Positions 49,576 to 60,354 of a DNA stretch of 64,000 bases are shown one piece after another. The notes beneath the pieces are model-generated. The model had not been told where the DNA came from. It saw nothing but the letters and a program-made list of their open reading frames with translations, and made no database searches. Position 1 is the stretch's first letter. The number at the start of each line of letters is the position of its first letter. The stretch is from Petrosia ficiformis (Eukaryota; Porifera; Demospongiae; Haplosclerida; Petrosiidae), in the NCBI GenBank assembly GCA_947044365.1, contig OX345638.1:8323701-8387700 (forward strand). The letters run 5' to 3'. The position numbers and the translations under genes are program-made.

Positions 49576-49972
49576 GAATTATTTAATTTTTTAGTTTCAA
49601 AATTCCCCTCTTTTTATTCCCTTCGTGCGAAAGAAAAAAATCATCCCATATTATCAGACAGTTTTTCAGTGTAAAACCACATCTATATATTTTTATAAAA
49701 TGTTTAAATCAAGATTATCTTTGTAAATAGCTAATTTTTTTTTTATCATTGACTAAATCATATCACTTAGTTTGAGATTCATTGACTTTCTGCTCGCAGT
49801 AGAGAGAACGCAGCAAATAATCAACTCTACTACACTGTATTGTATCTTACCACTCAAAATGGCGGATTCGCCGTAATATAATAATGTGTGTATTGCACAT
49901 GCGCATTACTTTTAGAGTCCACGTAGTTCTTTTTGATAATCGCTGTCGAGCAAACTCAGCCAAGGAGACATG

Positions 49973-50157
49973 TCAACGGCAAAAAAGAAAACTGTACTAG
50001 ATACGTTGAAGGAGATGGACCCAAAGAACACCGAACAAAGTAGTAAGTGGTCAATGACTATTTTAGAAGAATGGTTCTAATTCAAGAAACCCAGATTACA
50101 CCTGCCCTGAAGAATTTTTGTTGTCGTCCTGGGCACCCGATATCCTTTGTAGGAGTA
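49973..50157 (+). pseudogene. Crypton-like recombinase N-terminal relic (copy 2)
   Basis: ATG at 49973 starts MSTAKKKTVLDTLKEMDPKN, then SSKWSMTILEEWF with a stop; CPEEFLL continues in another frame. It is the sister of 7360-7680, cut off at about 50157, where the gene-array intron sequence resumes. Confidence 0.5.
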
Positions 50158-53100
50158 CATAGTTATTGTAAATTCGGAATTACTTATCGTACATTTCATC
50201 CTTAAATATGTACACTATGTGTAAGATGGTGAAAAGTGTACAGTCCATATTATCCACAGAATGTCATATTTAGTGTACTTTTTCATGTAAATTCTGTTAC
50301 TTTATGACATTTTAAATGTGCATAAGTTTGTCGGATATAGTTAATTGGTACTGGATAAGTTTAATTACTCAATGTTGATATAAAAAATGAAGTGATCAAA
50401 ATATTGATATTCCCTAACTATATATACAAGTTATATGTGACAAAACATCATAACACTACACATTACTTTATATTATTAACCTCCATAGAAGTGATGGCCC
50501 GGCAGATTATATTGCTATTTACTAAATACTATAATTGAATGATGTAATTACATGAATGAAGTTTATCAGTTGTAATGTCTATGTGAATGATATATAATTA
50601 TGAAATTCATGATGTATTCATTTTATATTTCACAGATTTTACAAGCATTAATGCTTTGAATCTGTTGGAGGAATGTAAGTTTTCGATCAACGCCAAATGG
50701 GAAACGCTTGCACGAATAATGGGCATTTCTCTTGATGAGAGACATCGACTAAGAGTAGCTATCTCTCAAGGTTTAAATTCTGAAACTGCACTTGAAGAGA
50801 CAATAGATATGTTTCAACGCGGCAGTACAAGACCAGTTACTTGGCACATGTTCATATCAAGAGTGAGATGTGTTGATCAGATCACTGCAACAAAAATGAG
50901 CAGGAAATTAGGAATTACTGCCACACCAGGTAAACATTACACTATATCATTATTAATATGTTCTTTTAGATTAGGTTGTCTTTCTAAGTTTACGAGATCA
51001 ATCAGTAATGAAATAACGAAATTAACCTCAACATTCTAATAATAAACTAAAACTTGATTTCTGGTTTTGTATCAGCATCTTTGTGACTGCTATACAAAAA
51101 AAAATCACAAAACTAGTACATAGATGTGGAGACAAATATTTACAGCAGAATCCATGAGGCATAGCACAATCCATGAGCCATATATAGCACTATCCATGAG
51201 GCATAGCCAAAAGCTGTATTTCATGTGAATACCTTCTGAAATGTAATAATTAATTTTGTGTGTATAGCTAATTAGCTAGTCACCAGATGCCTTTATTGAA
51301 TGCACTGTACAAATTCCATGTGAATGTTATAATATAGATAATCATTTTCCACCACATGTACAATAAAACTATGCTGTATTTACATAACTACATATAGTTA
51401 CTTTGATCATCATTATACGCACACGCAAATCATAAATAGTGACACCAATGACCAAAACCATTCAATTACTCAATGAAACAAATTGATCTTTCAATGACAA
51501 CAACAGCATCCACATGCAGCACTGAGTAGTGCCTGGCTATAACTTTATTTTTAATTGTACAGTTGTTAAATATTTAAATAGGTTCATTGTCATCTCTATT
51601 CATTCCTAGTGTCATGTGCCATGAACAGCCATAGCACAGCCATAGCCTTAGAATTGCACAACTATATATTCTTAGCAATGCATGTGCATGTGCTATTATT
51701 GTTATAAAAAATGTTTTTTCTTTGGCTGTGATAGAAATATCAGGTGAATGGAATCTCATTGCGACTGTTAATATATATATTTATTTATTTATTTATTTAT
51801 TTTTCTGTACTATATTACACATTGTATGTTTCTGTATGTTGCATTACTCACTGTTCATTCAAATTCAATTTCAGATATGCCAATAGCTTCAAAATCTGAC
51901 ACAGACATGTCAATAACAGGTATATACACATTATTTAGCATTCGTGGTTAAAATACACTTATACATGTTTTATATACTCAGGCATGGAATATCTGGAATT
52001 ACCAGAAAAGATACCTAGTGCTAGTCGTAGTCCTGGTACTGGTACCAGTGATTATAGAAGAGGTAGGACATATAATATATAATATAATTATAGCTATACA
52101 TAAATTTCCACTATTATGATTTGTCTGTTTGTATTCCAAACAAACAAGATATATGTGTAGAAAAATGCATTCCTATAACTGCTTTGTGGTGCCATCATTT
52201 GATAATGAATTTCTCATATCCCATACTAATTTGAGTTATTATTTTGATTATCTACTCATTTTACTTTTTAAAGTTTCTTGAAGGAAATTAAGGAATACAT
52301 TTTAACTAGAACAGCTGTTTTCTACATAAACTACAAGTAATGTCAATCAGCTTTCTTCCTAATGAGTCCAGCAATGTGTTATATATTACGTGCCACACCC
52401 ATTAATTTACCGAGTCCACCCCAAGCCCCCAGAAATCATGCCACATGCTGTATTTACATAAATGTGACTATTTACTTTCATCATAATTGTACCCATGTAT
52501 GCATCATAAAATTATATAGTGACACCAAGGACTAAAACTATATACATTATTTTATTATTCACACAGAGAAGCTACAAAAAACATGTGACAGTAGAATTCT
52601 TTTTCGTATCAGTGGCAGAATCGATCCATTAATTTACGTATCTCATTTCGCCCCCGAGTCCCAATGTGATGATATACATCGTTGTTGTGCTGGCAAAGAC
52701 ACTTCTGCCCTCTCTATAAACTTGGATATGCTTTTGCAGTGGAAAAAGAGGAAAGGCCCCGAGGCTACTTACCAAGCACTTCTTGAAATATTCCAACAAG
52801 AAAATGATGAGAAGATGATCGACATAGTCCTTGAACATGCAGAAATTGGGCACAGCATACATTCTTTCAAATCTGTGGATTTGAAATTTCCAAAATGTAA
52901 TAAATATGATATACCAGAGTTAAAAAAGAAGCATTTCGAAATTAAAGAAAAATATGCATATTTCTCACTACAAATTATAAAATCATTGGAGAAAACCCAA
53001 CAACAAAGACATATAGCATTCTATGTTACAGAAACCTCCCGTTTTCAATTTGAATCAACAGATGATATAATACACATCATTGCAAAAACCTCATCTTGGT

Positions 53101-54459
53101 TCAACATCAAAGTGTTGTGGAGTTTAGTTAATCATTTTGGAAACAAGGACGACAGAGAATCACTGACGCATTATGAGCAATACCTACGTGCTTATCTGCA
53201 GCAATCTCTCTTCAATATTCCTGCAGAGTCCTTTCAAAGCAGTAATGATACGACTGATATAACGATGTGTTACTTGAAGATTCCAGATAACGATGTTGAA
53301 AAGTTGGATCTATCGGGTGAAGATGTATTGCAAATAGAGAGAAATCTTGCAGACTACTTAGAAATTCGTCATGAAGTGTTTAACTTGTGCAAATATCGAT
53401 TAGGATGTATTGAACTTGTATTCAGCATTCCGACTACATTGTACAAGTCTAATTGTACATTAGAGAAAAATGTAGTCCTGGATAGATTCAAAAATGAATT
53501 CAGGTTGACTGTGGATCTGGAAGATATATTGTAAGTACATAGGCTTAATTGTGTGATGGCTGTATTATATACTTTTGGTTTGTTTGCTATTCACACAGGC
53601 CTTCTCATCTTGAAAAGTTGTACCTTCCAAAATTGAAACCTTCTCTACCAACTGAGGAATCTCTTATGGTAGTTACATCTTAATAAGTGTGTAAGTAACT
53701 TGTTCGTATAATTTTTATTTTGTAGGGATATTTTGAAAGTGAGGAGACAATTGAAGACACTAATGATTGTAAGAGCAAATTTTAATTAAAGCATATATAT
53801 AATGATGTACTCACATAAAACATCAACAAAAGAATATAAAATTCAATTTAGTGTATTTTATTTAAATTTTAGAATCTTTTACAGTAGTTGTAGTTTAGTT
53901 TGCCAAACATAACAAGTAAAATATAGTTTTAATTAGAGTTAACCAAAACAAAACTACTTCAAATGATGATCTCCAGTGAACAGCTGAACATTGCACACAA
54001 TACCATGCATTGACACATTGTATTTAGTGACTTTCATTTGATATGTATACACTATGAATTATACTATAATTACAATGTCACATGTTATGATAGTGGTAAT
54101 GAAAGACAAGGGTCAACAAAAAAAAACAAGTACATGTAGTATCACATTAACTGGTAATATTTGATAAATGATCTTTTACATGTGAGTATCTACCATAACT
54201 TGGTTTTATTCATGCATGTCAGAAACGAAGATGAATTTGAAGATACTGATTTTTATTTTGGAAGTGAAAATGGTAATAATATTATAAGCTAATTAGATCA
54301 AATACCACTCACTAGTGGTTTCTATTAATGTTTTGGCTATTATATTTGTTTTTGAGGGTATAGTGAATTCAACTAGTACTTTTATATTCATGACCATATA
54401 GATATTCAAACAGATTCTGATGACGATGAAAGTTATAGCTCACCTAAAGGTAAAGTTTA

Positions 54460-54781
54460 TGTAACCAGGCTGAGTTTTACCGGAGCTTTATGTTCTCGAA
54501 CAGAGTTATAAAATGATATATTTATAATAAATAATATAGTCTATTTATACTTACATGTAACAATGAACAAAGCAACACATATATAACAATGAACAAAACA
54601 ACACATTACCAATAAGACCAGGTGGTAATAAACACCTTACAACTCAAAGTAAAGTATAGCTACACAAGTAATAAACACATGGAAGCAGGTGTACACAAAG
54701 TAAACTACAACTATGTAATCAAAGAAAGAATACTTAACACAACACATTTAACTTAGTCTTAGCTTTATAATGTCTGTTACA
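54460..54781 (-). repeat. 3' LTR
   Basis: 322 bp, starting TGTAACCAGG and ending TGTTACA on the + strand; identical by eye to 59493-59814. Confidence 0.92.
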
Positions 54782-54795
54782 CTGCTCCCTTCCTT
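54782..54795 (-). other. Polypurine tract
   Basis: AAGGAAGGGAGCAG on the minus strand, directly before the 3' LTR; the expected primer for plus-strand synthesis. Confidence 0.75.
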
Positions 54796-54815
54796 GAAAA
54801 ACTACGTCTCGTAGT

Positions 54816-57800
54816 TTAATGGTGAATGTAGGATGCTAAACGGTCAGGAGGGCGTCGGTCACGATGTGGATATCGTGAAGGTGGTGGGGTTACAAGGTCA
54901 TCATCATCAATCAGTTGCAATTGTGTTCCAAAGGGTACCTCATGATTTTGTTGCAGAGGAGAAGTATCTGGTTGACTTGGCGGCAAGTATTCAGAGTTGA
55001 AACGAGTGCCCGGATGACATAGCTTGAGTCTATCAAAGTGTACAACAAGGCGTCGCCTGCCCTCACGACTTTGAATTCGATATGTAACATCAGATAATCT
55101 CTTGACAACAACAAATGGTCCAGTCCAAGGATGATGAAACTTCTTTGATTTACCACGGGGAAGAACAAGTGAATGCAACCATACTAGGACCCCTACATCA
55201 TAGGGTTTACCATGTACCCTTCTATCATAGAATTCTTTCTGCCGTTCTTGACCTATATTTAAATGTTGTCTAACTTTCTCATATGCTTCAGTGAGTCTGG
55301 TTCGAAGGTCAGCTGCATGTTGGTTTGGTGATACTTCATTCATAGCATTGGTACCATACATGATATCAACGGGAAGTTTTGCTTGTCTTCCAAACATTAA
55401 GTAAAAGGGAGTATAGCCAGTAGTAGACTGTGTACTGGTGTTGTATGCCATACATACAGGACGAATGTAGTCTTCCCACAAAAAATGATGATCTTTTAAA
55501 CAAGTGGCAAGCATATTCAGTAGTGTGCGATTGAAGCGTTCAACAAGTCCATCACATTGTGGATGATAAGGTGTTGTACGGGTCTTTCGAATCTTCAACA
55601 ATCTGCAGATTTCCGAAATTAGTTCAGATTCAAACTGTCTACCTTGATCTGTGTGTAGTTGTTCAGGTAGTGAAAAACGATAGAATAGTTCGTTGGTTAA
55701 TATTCTCGCTACTGTAGTTGCTTCTTGGTTTGGAATAGGGTATGCTTCCATCCAGCGGGTAAAGTAATCACCAATAACTAGTATATATGAGTTCCCAGCT
55801 TCACTTTCAGGTAGTGGACCCAGGATGTCCATAGCAATAATCTGCATGGGATAACTAGGTTTGATTGGTTGGAGAGGTGCCTTTGACTTTGGGTGTGTGG
55901 TCTTCCTTGTAGCACATACGGGGCAAGTATTGCACCAATCTCTTACATCGTTCCATTGTCCTGGCCAGTAGAACCGTTGTTTTAAACGTTGCATTGTCTT
56001 CTCTTGTCCAAGGTGTCCACTCATAACACCCTCATGAAGTTCTTCCATAATTTCCCTTTTCAAAGAGGATGGAACTACTAACTGCTGTTGAACAGAGGAG
56101 CCCTCTTCATTCTCATACAGTCTCCAGAGCTGACCATCAAGTACTATCAGTTGTTCCCACAGTTGAAAGAGTCGTCTACTCTTTGGTGGTTGGCTTCGTA
56201 TATTGTCCAGAGTGGGTTTCTCCGAAATTTCCAGTGACTTTAGAACAGGTCCTATTATTGGGTCAGCAAGTTGAAGCTGTCGAATTTCTTCTGGCAATTT
56301 TCCACGGACATTTGCGTTTTCTTCATTAGTCACCAACCCAACAATATGAGTGTTCTGGTCTGTTTCTGTAAAGTGGCTTTCTCTTCCACATTGATTGCAC
56401 GGGAGACGAGATAATGCATCAGCATTATTATGTTTCCTTCCTTGGCGATGCTCAATAATGAAGTCATATTCTTGTAGCTTCTCCAGCCATCGAGCAAGTT
56501 GTCCTTCTGGCTGCTTAAAATTCCACAACCACCTTAGTGATCCATGATCTGTACGAAGAGTGAACTTATTTCCCAGAAGATAAGATCTAAACTGTTGAAT
56601 AAAAACAACTGCAGCTAACAACTCTCGTCGAGTAACACAATATCTACGTTCAGCTTTACTTAATGTTCTACTAGCATAGGCAATCACACGTTCAGTGCCA
56701 TCATCCTGTACTTGGGACAACACGGCTCCTATTCCAGAGTCGCTAGCATCAGTATCCAAAATAAATGGTCTGGAACAATCAGGAAAGGCAAGTACAGGTG
56801 CTGATACTAGGTTCTGTCTAAGATTCTCAAAAGAGCACTCACATTCACTAGTCCATTTAAATGTTGTATTTTTCTCTGTTAAACGATGCAGAGGCTTTGC
56901 TATTCTTGCATAATCTTGAACAAAACGGCGATAATAGTTTGCAAGACCAAGGAACTGTTGTACTTCTCGGCGTGATCTTGGGACTGGCCAATTGGCTACC
57001 TTTTCTGTTTTCTTCGGGTCGGTGGCTACCCCATTAGCTGAAACAATGTGTCCCAAAAATTCGACTTTCTCTTGACATAAGGCACATTTTGAAGCTTTAA
57101 GTTTCAACCTGGCTTCTCGAAACTTATCGAATACTTCCTTAAGGTTAGATAAGTGTTCCTTGAACGTCCTTCCTAGAACAATCACATCGTCTAGGTAAAC
57201 TAGGCAATTGGTCCACTGTAAACCAGCTAAAACTGTATCCATGAGCCGCTGGAACGTTGCGGGTGCGTTACACAGGCCAAATGGCATCACATTAAATTCG
57301 AAGAGGCCATCTGGTGTGCAAAAAGCTGTCTTTTCACGATCCTCAGGTCTAACTTCCACCTGCCAATAGCCACTCAAAAGATCGAGTGTACTAAACCACT
57401 TGGATCCAGCTAATGTATCAAGTGTATCATCAACTCGTGGAAGTGGATATGCATCCTTTCTTGTAACGGTATTGACTTTGCGGTAGTCAACACAAAATCT
57501 TGGAGACCCGTCCTTTTTCTTGACGATCACAACTGGGGAGGCCCATGGACTGTTGGTTGGCTTTATAACATCCTGATCTAGCATTTCCTTGAGTAGTTGT
57601 CTGACTTCTTCCCGCTTTGCTGGTGGTATACGTCTCAATGGTTGACGAATCGGGTGAGAGTTTCCAGTGTTAATTCGATGCTGTACCTTGGCTGTTCGAC
57701 CAAGGTCTTCCTTTGAGATGGCAAATATGTCAGCATATTCTCCCAGGAGATAGAATAACTGTTCTTTGTTCGCTTCAGTTAGGGGTCCATCTCCACCTTC

Positions 57801-58679
57801 AACAAGTTTCCATAACATCTCCCGTTTTGCCTTAATATTTTCAGCTAAGTTCCCTGTCTGGATAGTGGAGACACCAAGACATGGTTCTAGTTCTTCCTCA
57901 GCTTCCTGCAGCATACCAATTTTTTGTCTTTTATAGAGTGTAACTGATTCTGCTGTTGGATTTAATAACCGTACTGGGATTTCTCCTGTGGAGTTGTTGT
58001 GTAGAGATCGTGCTACTATGATGGGGGTTGTATCTCCTTCCATTATCCATGTCCCAGAAGTTGGTGTTTGGGTGAGGTTGACCATTACTTCCATTTCACT
58101 GTACGCAGGAACTTGAACTGTCTCTCCCATGGCTACTCCTATGGGCATTGTTACTTCTCCACATCCTTGTAAGGTGACTGACGTCCCACGATCAATAAAA
58201 CGTAATGTCTTCCTTCCAATTTCAATGGTGCAGTTGTGCTCTTCTAAGAAATCCAATCCCAGGATTAACTCAGCAGTCAAGCCATCTGCTACTATGACTT
58301 TGGTCTGGAATATCTCCTCTCCCATTTTCAGCTCGAGTTCCATTGTGCCGTGCACATTGAGAGGTGTTCCTTCAACACCAACAAGAGGCTGTCTGGTCCA
58401 TTGCTCCAGGTCAGCAGAACTGAAGTGTAATTTGTCCCAAATGTCCTTTTTCAGGAGAGTGACTGCTGCACCTGTATCTAGAACAATTTGAATAGAGAGG
58501 TTATTAACATATCCTTTTACATTATAGGCTGGTACTGGGTTTACAGGTAAGATACTAATATTACTGGCCTGTCTAGGATCACCCTCGGACACCAGGTCTT
58601 TGGCGCCGAGGGTTACTAGTTTCCCTGCTGCTGTCCTCTGGCTCGGCATCCTCGAGCCATATGACCTTCCTTCCCACAT
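54816..58679 (-). CDS. pol: Retrotransposon pol (protease, RT, RNase H, integrase)
   Basis: Open frame of 1,287 codons from its first ATG; translation is more likely by frameshift from gag. Domains: aspartic protease with DTGA at 68-71; reverse transcriptase with D433 (FSTLDLLSGYWQ), FGLCNAPATFQ and YLDD at 495-498; RNase H with D642/D644 (LDTDASDSG), E686 and D711; integrase zinc finger (H882, H889, C919, C922) and the catalytic triad D951, D1011 and E1047; and a C-terminal GPF motif (WTGPFVVVKRLSDVTYRI). All catalytic residues are present, so the polyprotein should be active. It would copy the RNA in cytoplasmic particles and integrate the DNA in the nucleus. The size and order match Ty3/Gypsy; no envelope gene follows. 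Confidence 0.95.
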   Translation of the reverse strand: MWEGRSYGSRMPSQRTAAGKLVTLGAKDLVSEGDPRQASNISILPVNPVPAYNVKGYVNNLSIQIVLDTGAAVTLLKKDIWDKLHFSSADLEQWTRQPLVGVEGTPLNVHGTMELELKMGEEIFQTKVIVADGLTAELILGLDFLEEHNCTIEIGRKTLRFIDRGTSVTLQGCGEVTMPIGVAMGETVQVPAYSEMEVMVNLTQTPTSGTWIMEGDTTPIIVARSLHNNSTGEIPVRLLNPTAESVTLYKRQKIGMLQEAEEELEPCLGVSTIQTGNLAENIKAKREMLWKLVEGGDGPLTEANKEQLFYLLGEYADIFAISKEDLGRTAKVQHRINTGNSHPIRQPLRRIPPAKREEVRQLLKEMLDQDVIKPTNSPWASPVVIVKKKDGSPRFCVDYRKVNTVTRKDAYPLPRVDDTLDTLAGSKWFSTLDLLSGYWQVEVRPEDREKTAFCTPDGLFEFNVMPFGLCNAPATFQRLMDTVLAGLQWTNCLVYLDDVIVLGRTFKEHLSNLKEVFDKFREARLKLKASKCALCQEKVEFLGHIVSANGVATDPKKTEKVANWPVPRSRREVQQFLGLANYYRRFVQDYARIAKPLHRLTEKNTTFKWTSECECSFENLRQNLVSAPVLAFPDCSRPFILDTDASDSGIGAVLSQVQDDGTERVIAYASRTLSKAERRYCVTRRELLAAVVFIQQFRSYLLGNKFTLRTDHGSLRWLWNFKQPEGQLARWLEKLQEYDFIIEHRQGRKHNNADALSRLPCNQCGRESHFTETDQNTHIVGLVTNEENANVRGKLPEEIRQLQLADPIIGPVLKSLEISEKPTLDNIRSQPPKSRRLFQLWEQLIVLDGQLWRLYENEEGSSVQQQLVVPSSLKREIMEELHEGVMSGHLGQEKTMQRLKQRFYWPGQWNDVRDWCNTCPVCATRKTTHPKSKAPLQPIKPSYPMQIIAMDILGPLPESEAGNSYILVIGDYFTRWMEAYPIPNQEATTVARILTNELFYRFSLPEQLHTDQGRQFESELISEICRLLKIRKTRTTPYHPQCDGLVERFNRTLLNMLATCLKDHHFLWEDYIRPVCMAYNTSTQSTTGYTPFYLMFGRQAKLPVDIMYGTNAMNEVSPNQHAADLRTRLTEAYEKVRQHLNIGQERQKEFYDRRVHGKPYDVGVLVWLHSLVLPRGKSKKFHHPWTGPFVVVKRLSDVTYRIQSREGRRRLVVHFDRLKLCHPGTRFNSEYLPPSQPDTSPLQQNHEVPFGTQLQLIDDDDLVTPPPSRYPHRDRRPPDRLASYIHH
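58582..58625 (-). promoter_or_regulatory. Programmed -1 frameshift signal (gag-pol)
   Basis: On the minus strand a canonical X-XXY-YYZ heptamer, GGGAAAC (58625-58619), sits in the gag reading frame immediately before the gag stop TAG (58618-58616). After a 6-nt spacer comes a 7-bp GC-rich stem, CCCTCGG (58612-58606) with CCGAGGG (58588-58582), and a 17-nt loop. Pol lies in the -1 frame, so slippage here produces gag-pol. Confidence 0.8.
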
Positions 58680-59434
58680 TTAAAACAGATTATGCGGTTC
58701 GTTTGACCTTCTTTTCTCCAAGTACTTGGCTTGTCTTTTGCTTGCTCTTTGTAGGAAGATACATCTGGCGAAGAATTAGGTTCCCTGTCAGTCTCCAGTT
58801 TCTCCAACCGCTCCATCATTGCCTGTAGCAGATTCATCATTGAGTCTTGTCTGGTCTGCACTGCAGCAACTGAGATAGCTTCTTGTTCAGACTCTGGTCC
58901 TGGAATATGTCCAACTCGCCCTGCTTTTGGCAAGAGGTAAGACTCCATTTCGAGGGTTGCACTTACAGCTTCATCTACATTTTTTGGTCTGTTTTGCTTT
59001 ACACTGAAAGCCACTTGTGGATTTTCTAGCTGTTGGAGGTAATGTGTCAGAGCTAGATGCTCTCTCGCATCTGGCTCGAGATTATTAAATGCTCGTTCGG
59101 CAAGGGCCTTAATATCCTCAGCAAAGGAGGCCCAATCTTCAGTCCTTCGTTTTCTCCTGGCATGAAACTCAGCTCTGTAGAGTTCCTTCTTGCTTGCTGG
59201 TTCGAATCTCTCCTGCAGACACCCTTTGCATCGTTCATAGTCGCCTTTTGCTGCTTCGCTAAGATTCTTGTAGGCCTTTTGGGCTCTACCAGTCATACGG
59301 ACTCGTAACCACAGCAACTTATCAGCATCCCCCCATTTATTTACTGCCGCTGCACTTTCGAAGTGGTCTATCCAGTCATCCCAGCTTCCTTCACCAGTGA
59401 ACGGCTCGGGTACTACTTGAGGTCTTGCTGCCAT
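58616..59434 (-). CDS. gag: Retrotransposon gag
   Basis: 272 codons from ATG at 59434. The N-terminal two-thirds is a retrotransposon gag domain (FTGEGSWDDWIDHFESAAAV, DADKLLWLRVRMTGRAQ, RAEFHARRKRRTEDWASFAE), which forms the particle shell. A CCHC zinc knuckle (CFKCGKEGHMARGC) lies at the end and binds RNA. The frame ends in TAG right after a slippery heptamer, overlapping pol by 64 bp in the -1 frame. Confidence 0.93.
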   Translation of the reverse strand: MAARPQVVPEPFTGEGSWDDWIDHFESAAAVNKWGDADKLLWLRVRMTGRAQKAYKNLSEAAKGDYERCKGCLQERFEPASKKELYRAEFHARRKRRTEDWASFAEDIKALAERAFNNLEPDAREHLALTHYLQQLENPQVAFSVKQNRPKNVDEAVSATLEMESYLLPKAGRVGHIPGPESEQEAISVAAVQTRQDSMMNLLQAMMERLEKLETDREPNSSPDVSSYKEQAKDKPSTWRKEGQTNRIICFKCGKEGHMARGCRARGQQQGN

Positions 59435-59472
59435 TATGAATTAGGGGTGATTCGTCTGCTATACAAGGAGAG

Positions 59473-59490
59473 ATCCTACCCACTGCGCCA
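59473..59490 (-). other. Candidate primer-binding site (tRNA-Ser-like)
   Basis: Two nt inside the 5' LTR, the minus strand reads TGGCGCAGTGGGTAGGAT. Its complement ends ...CTGCGCCA, like the 3' end of eukaryotic tRNA-Ser. The tRNA identity is inferred from memory of the family. Confidence 0.6.
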
Positions 59491-59492
59491 AT

Positions 59493-59814
59493 TGTAACCA
59501 GGCTGAGTTTTACCGGAGCTTTATGTTCTCGAACAGAGTTATAAAATGATATATTTATAATAAATAATATAGTCTATTTATACTTACATGTAACAATGAA
59601 CAAAGCAACACATATATAACAATGAACAAAACAACACATTACCAATAAGACCAGGTGGTAATAAACACCTTACAACTCAAAGTAAAGTATAGCTACACAA
59701 GTAATAAACACATGGAAGCAGGTGTACACAAAGTAAACTACAACTATGTAATCAAAGAAAGAATACTTAACACAACACATTTAACTTAGTCTTAGCTTTA
59801 TAATGTCTGTTACA
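59493..59814 (-). repeat. 5' LTR
   Basis: 322 bp; upstream in the element's own orientation. Expected to hold the element's promoter. Very AT-rich, with a TATTATAAATA-like run in the middle. Confidence 0.92.
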
Positions 59815-60039
59815 TTTATCTATTCCATATCCTTATAAGATTTATACATGTTGTATACCACATAATAGTAAAAACAACTAGTACTAGTCCTGAACTCAGT
59901 GATAAAGAAATTGCTGATAGTCTTATGAGATCTAAGACTTGTAAGTATAAAATATTCAGTTAGATCTAGTGGAGTGAAAGTGGGAGAGTTTTGCGTGCAC
60001 ACGATTTTTTTTTTTTCTAATAAAACAAACAATAATTAA

Positions 60040-60354
60040 TTAATTCTGAAAGCCACTTTGAACGAAACTTTTCTCTGGACTCACATGCGCCTCTTGAGGG
60101 AGCACCACCACCCTGCTCTACTGTAGTGCTTTTATGCCTTTTGCTCGCTGATGGTGAGCACACTTTCTCATCACTGTTTTCACTATTGCTTGACACCCAA
60201 TCTCCAGCTTCATCAGTGCTGTAGTCGGTAGACAGAATACTATCTCAATCTTCATCGTCGCTTGAAGCATGATTTCTTGCAGTTCCTGATACCTTATTGA
60301 AGCTATCGCTGGTTTCCTTGGCCTTTCTTGCAAACCATCGATCTAGAGTCGCCA
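60040..60354 (-). pseudogene. Zinc-finger/hAT-like protein N-terminal relic
   Basis: The minus-strand ATG at 60354 starts MATLDRWFARKAKETSDSFN, then an acidic Ser/Asp-rich region interrupted by one TGA (after SSDDED) and continuing STDYSTDEAGDWVSSNSEN to SREKFRSKWLSELINY. The KFRSKWL motif resembles the lead-in of TTF/BED-type domains in ZNF862-like, hAT-derived proteins. No further exon is seen; the single stop suggests recent decay or a selenocysteine-free sequencing difference. Family confidence is low. Confidence 0.4.

Larger units (their letters stand above)
54460..59814 (-). mobile_element. Complete Ty3/Gypsy LTR retrotransposon
   Basis: A 5,355-bp element in minus orientation with 322-bp LTRs at both ends that I read as identical, TG...CA termini and a TTTA duplication on each side (54456-54459 and 59815-59818). 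It encodes gag (59434-58616) and pol (58679-54816) in the -1 frame. A TGGCGCAGTGGGTAGGAT primer site follows the 5' LTR, and a purine tract precedes the 3' LTR. The protease-RT-RNase H-integrase order defines Ty3/Gypsy. With identical LTRs and open frames it is a recent, possibly active insertion. It sits in the intron after the 54402-54449 exon of gene B. Confidence 0.95.
50636..59940 (+). pseudogene. Gene B: death-domain ROCO-like paralog, P-loop lost, split by a retrotransposon
   Basis: Exons: death domain 50636-50929 (open), 51875-51919, 51982-52062, large exon 52567-53530 (open, about 95% like gene C in its last third), 53599-53668, 53726-53768, P-loop exon from 54094, about 54223-54271 and 54402-54449, then, beyond the LTR element, 59869-59940. 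The P-loop exon has lost the GLGVGK codons and reads into TGA at 54162-54164, so the GTPase function is gone. The 59869-59940 exon (KTTSTSPELSDKEIADSLMR) is phase 1-1 and would join the 54402 exon correctly; gene C has no such exon. No ROC-COR exons follow. The upstream part is intact enough to encode a truncated death-domain protein, but no first exon lies near. Confidence 0.65.
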
